Source of the DNA: Eubacteriales bacterium | GTDB taxonomy: Bacteria; Bacillota; Clostridia; Lachnospirales; Lachnospiraceae | Length of the DNA stretch: 32,393 nt | Direction: 5' to 3' | NCBI GenBank assembly: GCA_030533385.1 | Contig: JAUNJG010000017.1 | Span: 1-32,393, forward strand | Notes under the pieces: generated by a model | What the model was told of the DNA's origin: nothing | Database searches by the model: none | What the model saw: only the letters and a program-made list of their open reading frames with translations | In this document: piece by piece, positions 16,154-24,140 of the stretch | Layout of the letters: each line of letters begins with the position of its first letter | How positions within the stretch are numbered: the first letter of the stretch is position 1 | Program-made: the position numbers and the translations under genes

Positions 16154-17884
16154 ATGGGCTACATGGATGTTTATAACGAATGGTTATCCAATCCTTATTT
16201 TGATGAAGCGACCAAGGACGAGCTTCGCGCTATCAAAGATGACGAAAATGAAATCAAAGAACGATTTTACACAAATCTGGCCTTTGGTACTGCCGGTTTA
16301 AGAGGCGTCCTCGGCGCCGGCATCAATCGCATGAATATTTACGTTGTCCGCCGTGCCACACAGGGTCTGGCGAACTATATTTTAAAGCAGGGCAAGAAAG
16401 ACTACCGAGTTGCCATCGCCTATGACTCCAGACGGATGTCCCCGGAGTTTGCCGATGAGTCCGCAAGAGTTCTCGCTGCCAACGGCATCATGGCTTATAA
16501 ATTTGAATCTTTAAGACCGACGCCTGAGCTTTCCTTTGCCGTTCGTGAGCTGGGTTGCATCGCAGGTATCAACATTACCGCCAGCCACAATCCGCCGGAA
16601 TATAACGGCTACAAAGTTTACTGGGAAGACGGCGCACAGTTCACCCCGCCTCACGACGCAGGAGTGACCGCCGAGGTTCTTGCCATCGAAGATTTATCCA
16701 AAGTAAAGACTATGACTGCCTCTGACGCCATGGCTTGCGGCCTATACAAAATCATCGGCGCAGACATTGATGACAAATACATTGCATCCCTGAAAAAGCA
16801 GATTAAAAACCAGGATGCCATCGACAAGATGCAAAAAGACATCACCATCGTCTACACACCGCTCCACGGTACCGGAAACGTTCCTGCAAGACGGGTTCTC
16901 CACGAACTTGGATTTGAGAACGTATATGTTGTTCCGGAACAGGAATTGCCGGACGGCAACTTCCCTACTGTTGGTTATCCAAACCCGGAATCCAGCGAGG
17001 CCTTCGAGCTTGGCATGGCTCTTGCAAAAGAAAAAGATGCCGACCTCGTTCTTGCGACAGACCCGGATGCTGACCGTCTCGGATGCTATGTCAAAGACAA
17101 TGAGGGCAATTATCACGTTCTCACCGGAAACATGAGCGGATGTCTCCTCTGCGAATACACACTGAGCCAGATTGCCGCCCAGGGTGGTATTCCGGAAGAC
17201 GGAGAGGTCATCTCTTCCATCGTTACTACCAACATGGTTCCTGCCATCGCCAAGGCTTATGGCGCAAAATTCATCGAGGTACTCACCGGATTCAAATGGA
17301 TCGGCAAAGAAATTTTAAATATGGAACACGAACACAGCGGATCCTATCTCTTCGGCCTGGAAGAGAGCTATGGCTGCCTGATCGGAACCCATGCGAGGGA
17401 TAAAGATGCCATCGTGGCTACCATGGCTCTTTGTGAGGCAGCTTGCTATTACAAACAGCAGGGCAAGACCATGTGGGATGCCATGATCGATATGTACGAA
17501 AAATATGGCTACTACCTGGACAACATCAAATCCGTCACCTTAAAGGGCATCGAGGGACTGGATAAGATTCAGAAGATTCTGGAGACGCTCCGCGCAGATG
17601 CTCCTGCTTCCGTTGGCTCCTACAAGGTCCTCTCCGCAAGAGATTACCAGACCGGCATCATCAAAAATATGGAGACCGGAGAAGAAACCGAAACCGGACT
17701 TCCGGCGTCCAACGTACTCTATTATGATCTGGAAGATGATGCATGGCTTTGTGTTCGCCCATCCGGAACAGAACCTAAGATCAAGTTCTACTACGGCGTC
17801 AAGGGCAACAGCCTGGAAAATGCACAGGAATTGTCCGATGCCATGGGAGAAAGCATCCAGGCCATGCTGGACTCCATGCTGTAA
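16154..17884 (+). CDS. pgcA: Phosphoglucomutase / phosphomannomutase (alpha-PGM family)
   Basis: 576-residue enzyme interconverting glucose 1-phosphate and glucose 6-phosphate, linking glycolysis with glycogen and cell-wall sugar synthesis. The phosphoserine loop TASHNPP has the catalytic Ser144, the Mg-binding DPDADR is at 303-308, a sugar-binding GLEESYG segment follows, and the C-terminal phosphate-binding RPSGTEPK is intact. The length matches PgcA of Firmicutes. GGAGG lies 10 bases before the ATG. It stands alone, ending at a strong terminator. Some members also act on mannose phosphate. Confidence 0.95.
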   Translation: MGYMDVYNEWLSNPYFDEATKDELRAIKDDENEIKERFYTNLAFGTAGLRGVLGAGINRMNIYVVRRATQGLANYILKQGKKDYRVAIAYDSRRMSPEFADESARVLAANGIMAYKFESLRPTPELSFAVRELGCIAGINITASHNPPEYNGYKVYWEDGAQFTPPHDAGVTAEVLAIEDLSKVKTMTASDAMACGLYKIIGADIDDKYIASLKKQIKNQDAIDKMQKDITIVYTPLHGTGNVPARRVLHELGFENVYVVPEQELPDGNFPTVGYPNPESSEAFELGMALAKEKDADLVLATDPDADRLGCYVKDNEGNYHVLTGNMSGCLLCEYTLSQIAAQGGIPEDGEVISSIVTTNMVPAIAKAYGAKFIEVLTGFKWIGKEILNMEHEHSGSYLFGLEESYGCLIGTHARDKDAIVATMALCEAACYYKQQGKTMWDAMIDMYEKYGYYLDNIKSVTLKGIEGLDKIQKILETLRADAPASVGSYKVLSARDYQTGIIKNMETGEETETGLPASNVLYYDLEDDAWLCVRPSGTEPKIKFYYGVKGNSLENAQELSDAMGESIQAMLDSML

Positions 17885-17946
17885 AAATAATTCGTTATAA
17901 CTTTAAAAATATGCGTTCCGAATCCATGCGATTCGTTCTCATGCAG

Positions 17947-17988
17947 ACGACAGCCAGAGAAGAACCTTCCTTCTTCTCTGGCTGTCGT
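17947..17988 (+). terminator. Intrinsic terminator of pgcA
   Basis: ACGACAGCCAGAGAAGAA (17947-17964) pairs perfectly over 18 bp with 17971-17988 around a CCTTCC loop, then TGTTTGACATTT. It is 60 bp after the stop codon. Confidence 0.85.
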
Positions 17989-18059
17989 TGTTTGACATTT
18001 GTATTTACCACTCTGCCGCACTCCGGCAAAAAACAAAATAAAGAGTTTTCTTCCATACA

Positions 18060-18111
18060 AAAAAGAGAGCGCCCACCCACAGCTGTCTAAATCAGCTGCG
18101 GGTGGGCGCTC
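18060..18111 (-). terminator. Intrinsic terminator of the aldolase gene fsa
   Basis: On the minus strand GAGCGCCCACCC (18111-18100) pairs with GGGTGGGCGCTC (18078-18067), with an inner CAGCT/AGCTG helix, and is followed by TCTTTTTTG. It ends the minus-strand gene at 18134. Confidence 0.92.
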
Positions 18112-18133
18112 CCACTTTTATTTATGAAAATCA

Positions 18134-18811
18134 TTAGCAATCCAGCATGGTTTTTCCTTCGCCGGTCAGCGCTTCAAAATCAGAAATGAAGTCTTCTACA
18201 GCGGAGGTGATGGCCTGATTTTTCACAAGACCTTCGATGACATCAGGCGCTACAGTGGAAGCACCGATACCATACTCACAAAGCTCCAACAACTGCTGAG
18301 AGTTTTTAAAGCTTGCCGCCAGAACCTCTGTTTTAAGCCCATTGTTTCGGAAGATATCATGAATATTTTTCGCAACCTGAATACCGTTGTATCCCATATT
18401 GTCAATACGGTTGATGTACGGTGCTGCGTAAGATGCACCACTCTTTGCAGCCAGGAAAGCCTGCATTGGTGTATAGATAGCAGTCGCCGTGACAGGAATC
18501 CCTTCTGCGCAGAGTGCCTTCATCGCCTTAAATCCTTCCGGAACGGACGGAATCTTCACATAAGTGTTTTTGCCCAGCTCTTCCACGATGCGGCGGCCTT
18601 CTTTTACCATTCCCTCTGCATCTCTGGATACAGCCTGCACATGAAGTTCTGCATCCTCACCGATAAATTCACGGATTTCTTTTAACACCTCATAAGGCGG
18701 TCTTCCACTTTTTGCCAGAATAGACGGATTGGTTGTCACACCGTCCACCGGATAAAATTCATACACCTGTTTAATCAAATCAATATGTGCATCATCAATA
18801 ATCAGCTTCAT
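18134..18811 (-). CDS. fsa: Fructose-6-phosphate aldolase / small transaldolase family
   Basis: 225-residue TIM-barrel protein of the FSA/TalC/MipB family. The Schiff-base lysine is K86 in TYVKIPSV. Two residues favour the aldolase over the transaldolase branch: Gln59 in LHVQA, where transaldolases have Glu, and Tyr132 in APYINRID, where TalC types usually have Phe. The expected reaction is reversible cleavage of fructose 6-phosphate, or a related ketose phosphate, to dihydroxyacetone and glyceraldehyde 3-phosphate. AAGGAGGA precedes the ATG. It lies downstream of the glycyl radical enzyme gene on the same strand, as FSA genes do near ybiW or pflD in E. coli. Transaldolase activity remains possible. 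Confidence 0.85.
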   Translation of the reverse strand: MKLIIDDAHIDLIKQVYEFYPVDGVTTNPSILAKSGRPPYEVLKEIREFIGEDAELHVQAVSRDAEGMVKEGRRIVEELGKNTYVKIPSVPEGFKAMKALCAEGIPVTATAIYTPMQAFLAAKSGASYAAPYINRIDNMGYNGIQVAKNIHDIFRNNGLKTEVLAASFKNSQQLLELCEYGIGASTVAPDVIEGLVKNQAITSAVEDFISDFEALTGEGKTMLDC

Positions 18812-19208
18812 AATCTTATATCCTCCTTACACTTCCACGAACTATTTACTGCATCAAACAAGCAGACTACGGCAATCCTGTTTCCATACAGACAATTCCT
18901 CCGCTCTTCTCACAAACCAATGCCGTCTTACCATTCATCGGCAATCGCTTCTATTGATGCAAGCATCCCCCAGCTCTCCCACTGATGTTTTAAGATGGGG
19001 GATAACTTGTGTCGGACAAAGCTCCGGTTCATTGTTCTCTGCGACGGTATCCCCTTTGTTTTTGCTTATAAATTGTAACCTTTTTCATCTCATCTTCCTG
19101 AGACTGCCGTAACAGCCTCAGTTTCCCCGAAGATGAGCGACTTTTCCCGCCGCCGCAGGCAATGAGAGCTTATCTCCAATGAAATCACTCATATGCAAAA
19201 TGTTATAA
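18812..19208 (-). other. 397 bp hairpin-rich spacer between fsa and the radical enzyme gene
   Basis: Three structures stand out. CTCATCTTC and GAAGATGAG enclose CTGAG/CTCAG at about 19093-19139, a two-tier hairpin after the radical enzyme gene. ATCCCCC and GGGGGAT (about 18963-19003) enclose about 27 bases. TGCCG and CGGCA lie at about 18911-18934. None has a U-tract on the minus strand. No convincing promoter for fsa was found, so read-through with RNA processing is possible. The GGGGGAT hairpin resembles ends of IS200/IS605 elements, but no transposase or TnpB remnant is present. Confidence 0.35.
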
Positions 19209-21626
19209 TTAGTATAATGTCTGCTCTGTCCTTCCTATAATATCATCCTGGGTCGCTTTCGACAAGACATTAAAGAATGCGCTGTAACCTGCCACACGAA
19301 CAATCAGATCCTTGTGGTTTTCCGGATGTTTCTGTGCATCCAGAAGGGTTTCTTTAGACACAATATTATACTGTACATGATATCCATGCAGTCTGTTGAA
19401 GAACGCCTGGATCAGCATCTCTAACTTCTGCTTGTTCTCCTCCGTGGAAAGCATCTGCGGAGTCATCTTCTGATTGAGCAGCACGCCTCCGGTAATCTTG
19501 TCTGTTGGCAGCTTTGCCACGGACTTGAACACGGAAGTCGGGCCGTTTTTATCGGCATTGTGTGCCGGGCTACATCCCTCTGCCAGCGGCTCGCAGGCAT
19601 TTCTTCCGTCCGGTGTGGCCATCGTTCCCATACCCTGTCCCACGTTGGCACTGATGGAAGAAGTTCCTCCGTAACGGATACCTCCGATTGGCCCTCTGTC
19701 ATAACGGGTGTTCGGATATTTCTTAATCTCATCCAGATAAGAATCGTATGCTTCTACCACTAAGTTATCAACATAATCGTCATCATTTCCATATTTTGGA
19801 ACTTCATAGACAAGCATTTCCTGAATCTTTTTGTTTTCCGGTGACTGGAAGTCATCAAGAATCGCATTCCAAAGCTGTTCTCTCGTGATTTTCTTCTCCT
19901 CATATACCAGCTTCTTGATTGCAGCCAGGGAGTCTGCCATGTTTGCGATACCAACCTGAAGACCGGAGATGAAGTCATAGACCGCTCCGCCTTCTTTGAT
20001 GGTCTTTCCTCTTCCGATACAGTCATCGGTCAGCGCAGAACAAAGAATATCCGGAACATCTCTCTCGGACGCTTTGTCAATAGCATTTTCCACGATGACA
20101 CTGTAGCGGGTCATCTCTCTTACCGTCTTATCCCACGCTGCCAGCAAATCTTCATAAGTTTCCATATCTTTGAAGCTGCCATACCCTTTGGTAAATCTCT
20201 TTCCGCTCGTCAAATCCACACCATCATTCATAGCGCAAAGAAGAACTCTAGGGAAATTGATGTAAGACATTCCGGTACAACGATATCCCCATTTACCAGG
20301 AACTGCCGTTTCCACACATCCGATGGCACTATAGTTATAAGCATCTTCTTCCTTTACACCCCAATTGATAAAGGAAGGAACGATAATCTCATCGTTGTTC
20401 AATGCCGGCATACCGAATCCGAGTTTCATCACCTCGATACACTCATCGAAGAACTTTTTGTTCAGATTGCGGTGATAACGAACGGTCAGGTTTGGCTGGG
20501 TCAGTCTGGTCTGTGCCACGGACTGCAATACAAGGAAGCTCAAATCATTGACCGCATCCTTCTTATCCGGCGTCTGTCCGCCGATGGTTACGTTCTGGTA
20601 CATCGGTGAACCGGCAGAACTTAAGGTATGCGCCTGGGAACGAACCTTGTTGATAGTCAGTGTCTTAATCCACAGACAGGTCAAAAGCTCTAAAGCTTCT
20701 TCTTTTGCAATCTTTCCTTCTTCAATGTCCTTCTTATAGTAAGGATACATATACTGGTCAAATCTTCCGTAGCTTAAAGAATGTCCGTTGGACTCAATCT
20801 GTAAGATTAACTGAATGAACCATACAGACTGCACTGCCTCGCGGAAGGAGGAAGCCGGCTCGTAAGGAACCTTTGCACAAACTCTGCTCATTTCCAAAAG
20901 TTCTGCTTTCCTTACCAGGTTTGTCTCTTTCTCTGCCATCTCTGCCGCCAGCTTGCTGTAGCGAAGAGCAAAATCGTGAACCGCCTCAATCACTATCAAT
21001 ACAGCTTTATAAAATACATTTTTATCAAGGTTTTCCGAAACGGTAAAGTCCAGACCATCCTTCAGCGCTCTGGTGCGTTCTTCGTAACCTTTCAGTCCGA
21101 CAGCCAGCAACTTTTCATAGTTGACCGCCAGATGAGCATCTCCGGCATTCAGTTTTCCTTCCATTCCAAATACGCCGGTCTCCATGAATACGCTGACTTC
21201 ATCCGGTAACAACGCACCGCCTCTGGCACGAAGGTTATTGTTCTCCCAGAAAGGAGCAATGTCACGAAGCTGCTGCTTGGTCTCCTCCGTGATGTAGAAC
21301 ACGTCACCGTCTCTCTTTTCAAACAAATCCAGCTCCTTCAAAACAAACTCCATGGTGTATTCCGGGAAAATCGGAGCATTAGAGTTCTTGGTCGCCTGAT
21401 TACCTGCGAGGATGGATTTATCTTCAATATAAATGGTCATATTCTCCAGAATCTTTTTCAGCATCAACGCTCTGACCATCACTCTCGGCTGATTCTGGTT
21501 TTCTTTATAAGCCTCTGTCGCAAGAATAGCTCTCTCCGCATCAATATACGGCTTTTCATCCAAAACCTCTTCGCGGAATGCCTGCATCCTGTCTGTTAAT
21601 ACTCCAAAATGTGCTTTGTTTTCCAT
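19209..21626 (-). CDS. Glycyl radical enzyme, PflD/YbiW-like, substrate unknown
   Basis: 805-residue glycyl radical enzyme. The C-terminal radical motif RVAGYSAFF carries Gly780. The active site loop is AIGCVETAVPGK with a single Cys437 and Glu439 two residues later. True pyruvate formate-lyase has two adjacent cysteines, so this is not classical PFL. Cys-x-Glu is typical of the eliminating members (glycerol and propanediol dehydratases, choline lyase), but those usually continue with Pro where this has Thr. The long open frame upstream is excluded because CAGGAGG precedes the ATG at 21626. It needs the activating enzyme encoded divergently and anaerobic conditions. The context with an FSA-like aldolase suggests a polyol, sugar or sugar-phosphate substrate, which is inference. 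Confidence 0.9.
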   Translation of the reverse strand: MENKAHFGVLTDRMQAFREEVLDEKPYIDAERAILATEAYKENQNQPRVMVRALMLKKILENMTIYIEDKSILAGNQATKNSNAPIFPEYTMEFVLKELDLFEKRDGDVFYITEETKQQLRDIAPFWENNNLRARGGALLPDEVSVFMETGVFGMEGKLNAGDAHLAVNYEKLLAVGLKGYEERTRALKDGLDFTVSENLDKNVFYKAVLIVIEAVHDFALRYSKLAAEMAEKETNLVRKAELLEMSRVCAKVPYEPASSFREAVQSVWFIQLILQIESNGHSLSYGRFDQYMYPYYKKDIEEGKIAKEEALELLTCLWIKTLTINKVRSQAHTLSSAGSPMYQNVTIGGQTPDKKDAVNDLSFLVLQSVAQTRLTQPNLTVRYHRNLNKKFFDECIEVMKLGFGMPALNNDEIIVPSFINWGVKEEDAYNYSAIGCVETAVPGKWGYRCTGMSYINFPRVLLCAMNDGVDLTSGKRFTKGYGSFKDMETYEDLLAAWDKTVREMTRYSVIVENAIDKASERDVPDILCSALTDDCIGRGKTIKEGGAVYDFISGLQVGIANMADSLAAIKKLVYEEKKITREQLWNAILDDFQSPENKKIQEMLVYEVPKYGNDDDYVDNLVVEAYDSYLDEIKKYPNTRYDRGPIGGIRYGGTSSISANVGQGMGTMATPDGRNACEPLAEGCSPAHNADKNGPTSVFKSVAKLPTDKITGGVLLNQKMTPQMLSTEENKQKLEMLIQAFFNRLHGYHVQYNIVSKETLLDAQKHPENHKDLIVRVAGYSAFFNVLSKATQDDIIGRTEQTLY

Positions 21627-21735
21627 AACGCCCTCCTGTTTTGAATACGGTCCGGCAGCGATTTTTACGCTGCATCGGGATATAAGTGAACTGAAATTTC
21701 TTTTCGTAAGTTTTATGTGTTTTGTTTGTAACTTT

Positions 21736-21764
21736 ATCCTACACCATATTCGATTTTTTGTCAA
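21736..21764 (-). promoter_or_regulatory. Promoter of the glycyl radical enzyme gene
   Basis: TTGACA (21764-21759), a 17 bp spacer and TAGGAT (21741-21736) on the minus strand predict a start near 21729 and a leader of about 100 nt. Confidence 0.65.
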
Positions 21765-21823
21765 TATTAATTTACTTCAAAATTAAAAAAAGTTTCATTT
21801 ATAATTTTACTTTTCAAGAAATC

Positions 21824-21852
21824 TATGTTATCCTTTTATATAGTATAACATA
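21824..21852. promoter_or_regulatory. Inverted repeat at the divergent control region (operator candidate)
   Basis: TATGTTAT (21824-21831) and ATAACATA (21845-21852) form a perfect 8 bp inverted repeat with a 13 bp spacer. TATAGT at 21839-21844 inside the spacer can serve as -10 of the activating enzyme gene, so a protein bound here would control that promoter. The DeoR-type regulator encoded 1.4 kb away is the obvious candidate. Confidence 0.45.
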
Positions 21853-21854
21853 AC

Positions 21855-21937
21855 TGCCGATGGATATGTTTTTTACCTCTGCGAAAGCCCCATTCCCGGC
21901 TATGACGCAGCAGATGAGATATCTTCCTGTATCGGCA
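21855..21937 (+). ncRNA. Structured 5' leader of the activating enzyme gene
   Basis: Four helices nest in the first 85 transcribed bases: TGCCGAT (21855-21861) with ATCGGCA (21931-21937), GATAT (21863-21867) with ATATC (21919-21923), CTGCG (21879-21883) with CGCAG (21906-21910), and AGCC (21886-21889) with GGCT (21898-21901). The outer stem begins a few bases after the start predicted from TATAGT. Sixty-five bases separate it from the ATG at 22003. No known riboswitch consensus was recognised. Confidence 0.4.
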
Positions 21938-22002
21938 AAAAACTATTTTTGTTCTCCACTGAAAATATGGATGGACAAACATCAATCACACAGGGGGTTT
22001 TT

Positions 22003-22917
22003 ATGGAAGCAATCAACTATGAAAAAAAAGGAAACATTTTTAATATTCAAAAATACAGTGTCAATGACGGACCCGGCATTCGCACCGTAGTCTTCTTCAA
22101 GGGATGTCCGCTGCGCTGCCGCTGGTGCGCCAATCCGGAAAGTCAGCTGTCCAAAGTGCAGATTTTATGGGATGAAAAAAAATGTCTCAACTGCCGCCAT
22201 TGCATGAGCATCTGCCCTGCGGGTGCCATCTCACTTAGAGAGGAACACATTCATATTGACTCCAAGATATGCACCGGCTGCAACCAGTGCGTGAGAGAAT
22301 GTCCTGCCAGAGTATTGGAGTCTGAAGGCGGGTTGAAAACTGTGGAAGAAATTATGAAGGTGGTCATGCAAGATGAAGTTTTTTACGAAGAAAGCGGCGG
22401 CGGAATCACCTTATCCGGCGGCGAGATTCTTGCCCAGCCGGACTTTGCCCGCCAGCTTCTGCTTGCCTCCAAAGAAAAACATCTCCACACCTGCTGCGAA
22501 ACTACCGGATTCGCCCAGCCGGAGATTTTTGACAAAGTTATCGAACACGTCGAAACTATCCTGTTCGACATGAAGCACTGGAACGAAGAAAAACATATCG
22601 AGGGAACCGGAGTCAGCAATGAACTTCCTCTTTTAAATATGAAAAGAGCCATCGCCGCAGGCAAAGAAGTCTTGCCCCGCATCCCTGTTATCCCGGACTT
22701 TAACGACAGTCTGGAAGACGCCGTCTCCTTTGCTAAAACTTTGCGTTCCATCGGCGCATCCCGCTGCCAGCTTCTTCCGTTCCATCAGTTTGGTGAAAAC
22801 AAGTATCATCTCCTCGACCAGAAATATGCCTACGAGGATGTTCCTTCTCTTCACCGGGAAGATCTGGAAGAATATTTACAATGTTTCATTTCCAACGGCA
22901 TAGATGCTTTTTTTTAA
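22003..22917 (+). CDS. Glycyl radical enzyme activating enzyme (PflC/YbiY-like)
   Basis: 304-residue radical SAM enzyme that abstracts hydrogen from the glycine of its partner enzyme. The radical SAM CxxxCxxC is at Cys 35, 39 and 42 (GCPLRCRWC). Two inserted ferredoxin-type 4Fe-4S clusters follow (Cys 61-71 and 90-100), typical of activases of non-PFL radical enzymes and absent from PflA. The SAM-binding GGGITLSGGE follows. The ATG at 22003 has AGGGGG five bases upstream. It is transcribed away from the radical enzyme gene rather than in one operon with it, and is followed by a modest terminator and the regulator gene. Confidence 0.93.
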   Translation: MEAINYEKKGNIFNIQKYSVNDGPGIRTVVFFKGCPLRCRWCANPESQLSKVQILWDEKKCLNCRHCMSICPAGAISLREEHIHIDSKICTGCNQCVRECPARVLESEGGLKTVEEIMKVVMQDEVFYEESGGGITLSGGEILAQPDFARQLLLASKEKHLHTCCETTGFAQPEIFDKVIEHVETILFDMKHWNEEKHIEGTGVSNELPLLNMKRAIAAGKEVLPRIPVIPDFNDSLEDAVSFAKTLRSIGASRCQLLPFHQFGENKYHLLDQKYAYEDVPSLHREDLEEYLQCFISNGIDAFF

Positions 22918-22933
22918 AAATCAAAATAAAGGG

Positions 22934-22964
22934 GGATATCGAAATTCGGTATCCTCTTCCATTT
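22934..22964 (+). terminator. Terminator of the activating enzyme gene
   Basis: GGATATCGAA (22934-22943) pairs with TTCGGTATCC (22945-22954) with one G-T pair, followed by TCTTCCATTT. The moderate stem and imperfect U-tract make this a likely but not certain terminator. Confidence 0.5.
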
Positions 22965-23052
22965 ATCGTTCTCTTCCAAATCTCTTTTCCCTATTGATAA
23001 TTTCTCATTCATTATATTTTCTCTCATTTCTACTTTCATTCGCAACTTTTTA

Positions 23053-23235
23053 TTGAAAAAATGTATTTTTGTGCTATACTACCTGTAGCATACATCGCTT
23101 CTGCATCTTGCAAGCCTGCATTTTTCATGAACTTATTACAAGAACTGCAAACATTGCCTTGTCATAACGCTTGCGGCAGATTTGCGCATCGTATCACAGA
23201 CACATTCATCATTGATATAGATACGGAGTGAAACA
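23053..23235 (+). promoter_or_regulatory. Promoter and leader of the DeoR-type regulator
   Basis: TTGAAA (23053-23058), a 16 bp spacer and TATACT (23075-23080) predict a start near 23087 and a leader of about 150 nt. No clear operator palindrome or riboswitch was seen in the leader. Confidence 0.6.
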
Positions 23236-23982
23236 ATGAAAAACAGAACTAACATAATTTTAGAGCTTTTAACAAAAGAACATAAAATGGAAGTTTCCCT
23301 GCTGGCAGAGCATCTGGGAGTATCTCAGGTCACCATAAGAAAAGATTTGGATTCTTTGGAACAAAAGGGAATCATCAAGAGAGAACATGGCTTTGCCTTG
23401 CTCGCCAGCCCCGACGATATCAACGGCAGAATCGCCTATCATTATGAAGAAAAACGCCTGATTGCCAAAAAGGCGACAGAGCTGGTCTCTGACGGCGACA
23501 CCGTCATGATTGAAAGCGGCAGTTGCTGCGCTCTTCTTGCCGACGCCCTCACCACCTTCAAAAAGGATTTGACCATCATCACCAACAGCGCCTTCATCGC
23601 CGATTACATCCGGGGCAAATCCAACTTTCAGATTATCCTCCTTGGCGGCATCTATCAGCAGGACGCCCAGGTCATGGTGGGACCTATGATTCGCCAGAGC
23701 GTAGAAAATTTTCTTGTAGACTTGTTTTTTATCGGCACGGACGGCTACCTTTCCCGGGTCGGCTTCACCAACCAGGACCAGATGCGGGCGCAGGCAGTGC
23801 GCGACATGGCCATGCAGGCAGAGCAGGTGATAGTCCTCACCGAGAGCGACAAATTTGCCAAACACGGCATCGTGCCTCTGAATTTAAAAGATCGAGTAAA
23901 AATGGTCATCACCGACAATCAGCTTCCCGAATCTGTGCAGACAGAACTGGAAAGCAATCACATTCACGTCATCATCTCATGA
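23236..23982 (+). CDS. DeoR-family transcriptional regulator
   Basis: 248-residue regulator. Residues 1-57 form a winged helix-turn-helix with the DeoR signature around VSQVTIRKDLDSLEQKGII. The rest is the DeoRC sugar-phosphate sensing domain, with DGDTVMIESGS, ITNSAFIADY, LLGG and the FFIGTDGY segment. Members respond to phosphorylated sugars and usually repress. GGAGTG precedes the ATG. Its position next to the radical enzyme, activase and FSA-like genes suggests that it controls them and that the inducer is a sugar phosphate or ketose phosphate, which is inference from context. Confidence 0.88.
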   Translation: MKNRTNIILELLTKEHKMEVSLLAEHLGVSQVTIRKDLDSLEQKGIIKREHGFALLASPDDINGRIAYHYEEKRLIAKKATELVSDGDTVMIESGSCCALLADALTTFKKDLTIITNSAFIADYIRGKSNFQIILLGGIYQQDAQVMVGPMIRQSVENFLVDLFFIGTDGYLSRVGFTNQDQMRAQAVRDMAMQAEQVIVLTESDKFAKHGIVPLNLKDRVKMVITDNQLPESVQTELESNHIHVIIS

Positions 23983-24018
23983 ACAGATTAACGTTCTTCC
24001 ATCCAATTTCACATTCAA

Positions 24019-24065
24019 AAGGCACATCGGATTTTTTCATCTTCCGACGTGCCTTCTTCTTTTCA
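24019..24065 (+). terminator. Terminator of the DeoR-type gene
   Basis: AAGGCAC-A-TCGGA (24019-24031) pairs with TCCGA-C-GTGCCTT (24043-24055) with one mismatch, then CTTCTTTTC. It lies between convergent genes. Confidence 0.75.
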
Positions 24066-24140
24066 GCCTGACAGGAAATCCACACACTGACGAAGTGTAC
24101 AAAACCTTCTTCGTCTTCCTGCAAAATACAGCCTTCCCGG

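Noticed and set aside
18963-19003. IS200/IS605 terminal hairpin
   Set aside because: Only the GGGGGAT-type stem-loop resembles such an end. There is no transposase, TnpB or second end nearby.
19209-21626. Pyruvate formate-lyase (pflB)
   Set aside because: The active site has a single cysteine followed by Val-Glu rather than the adjacent Cys-Cys pair of pyruvate formate-lyase, and the activase has two extra clusters.
21627-21764. 46-codon N-terminal extension of the glycyl radical enzyme
   Set aside because: The extension covers the promoter and leader. CAGGAGG directly precedes the ATG at 21626, where family similarity begins.
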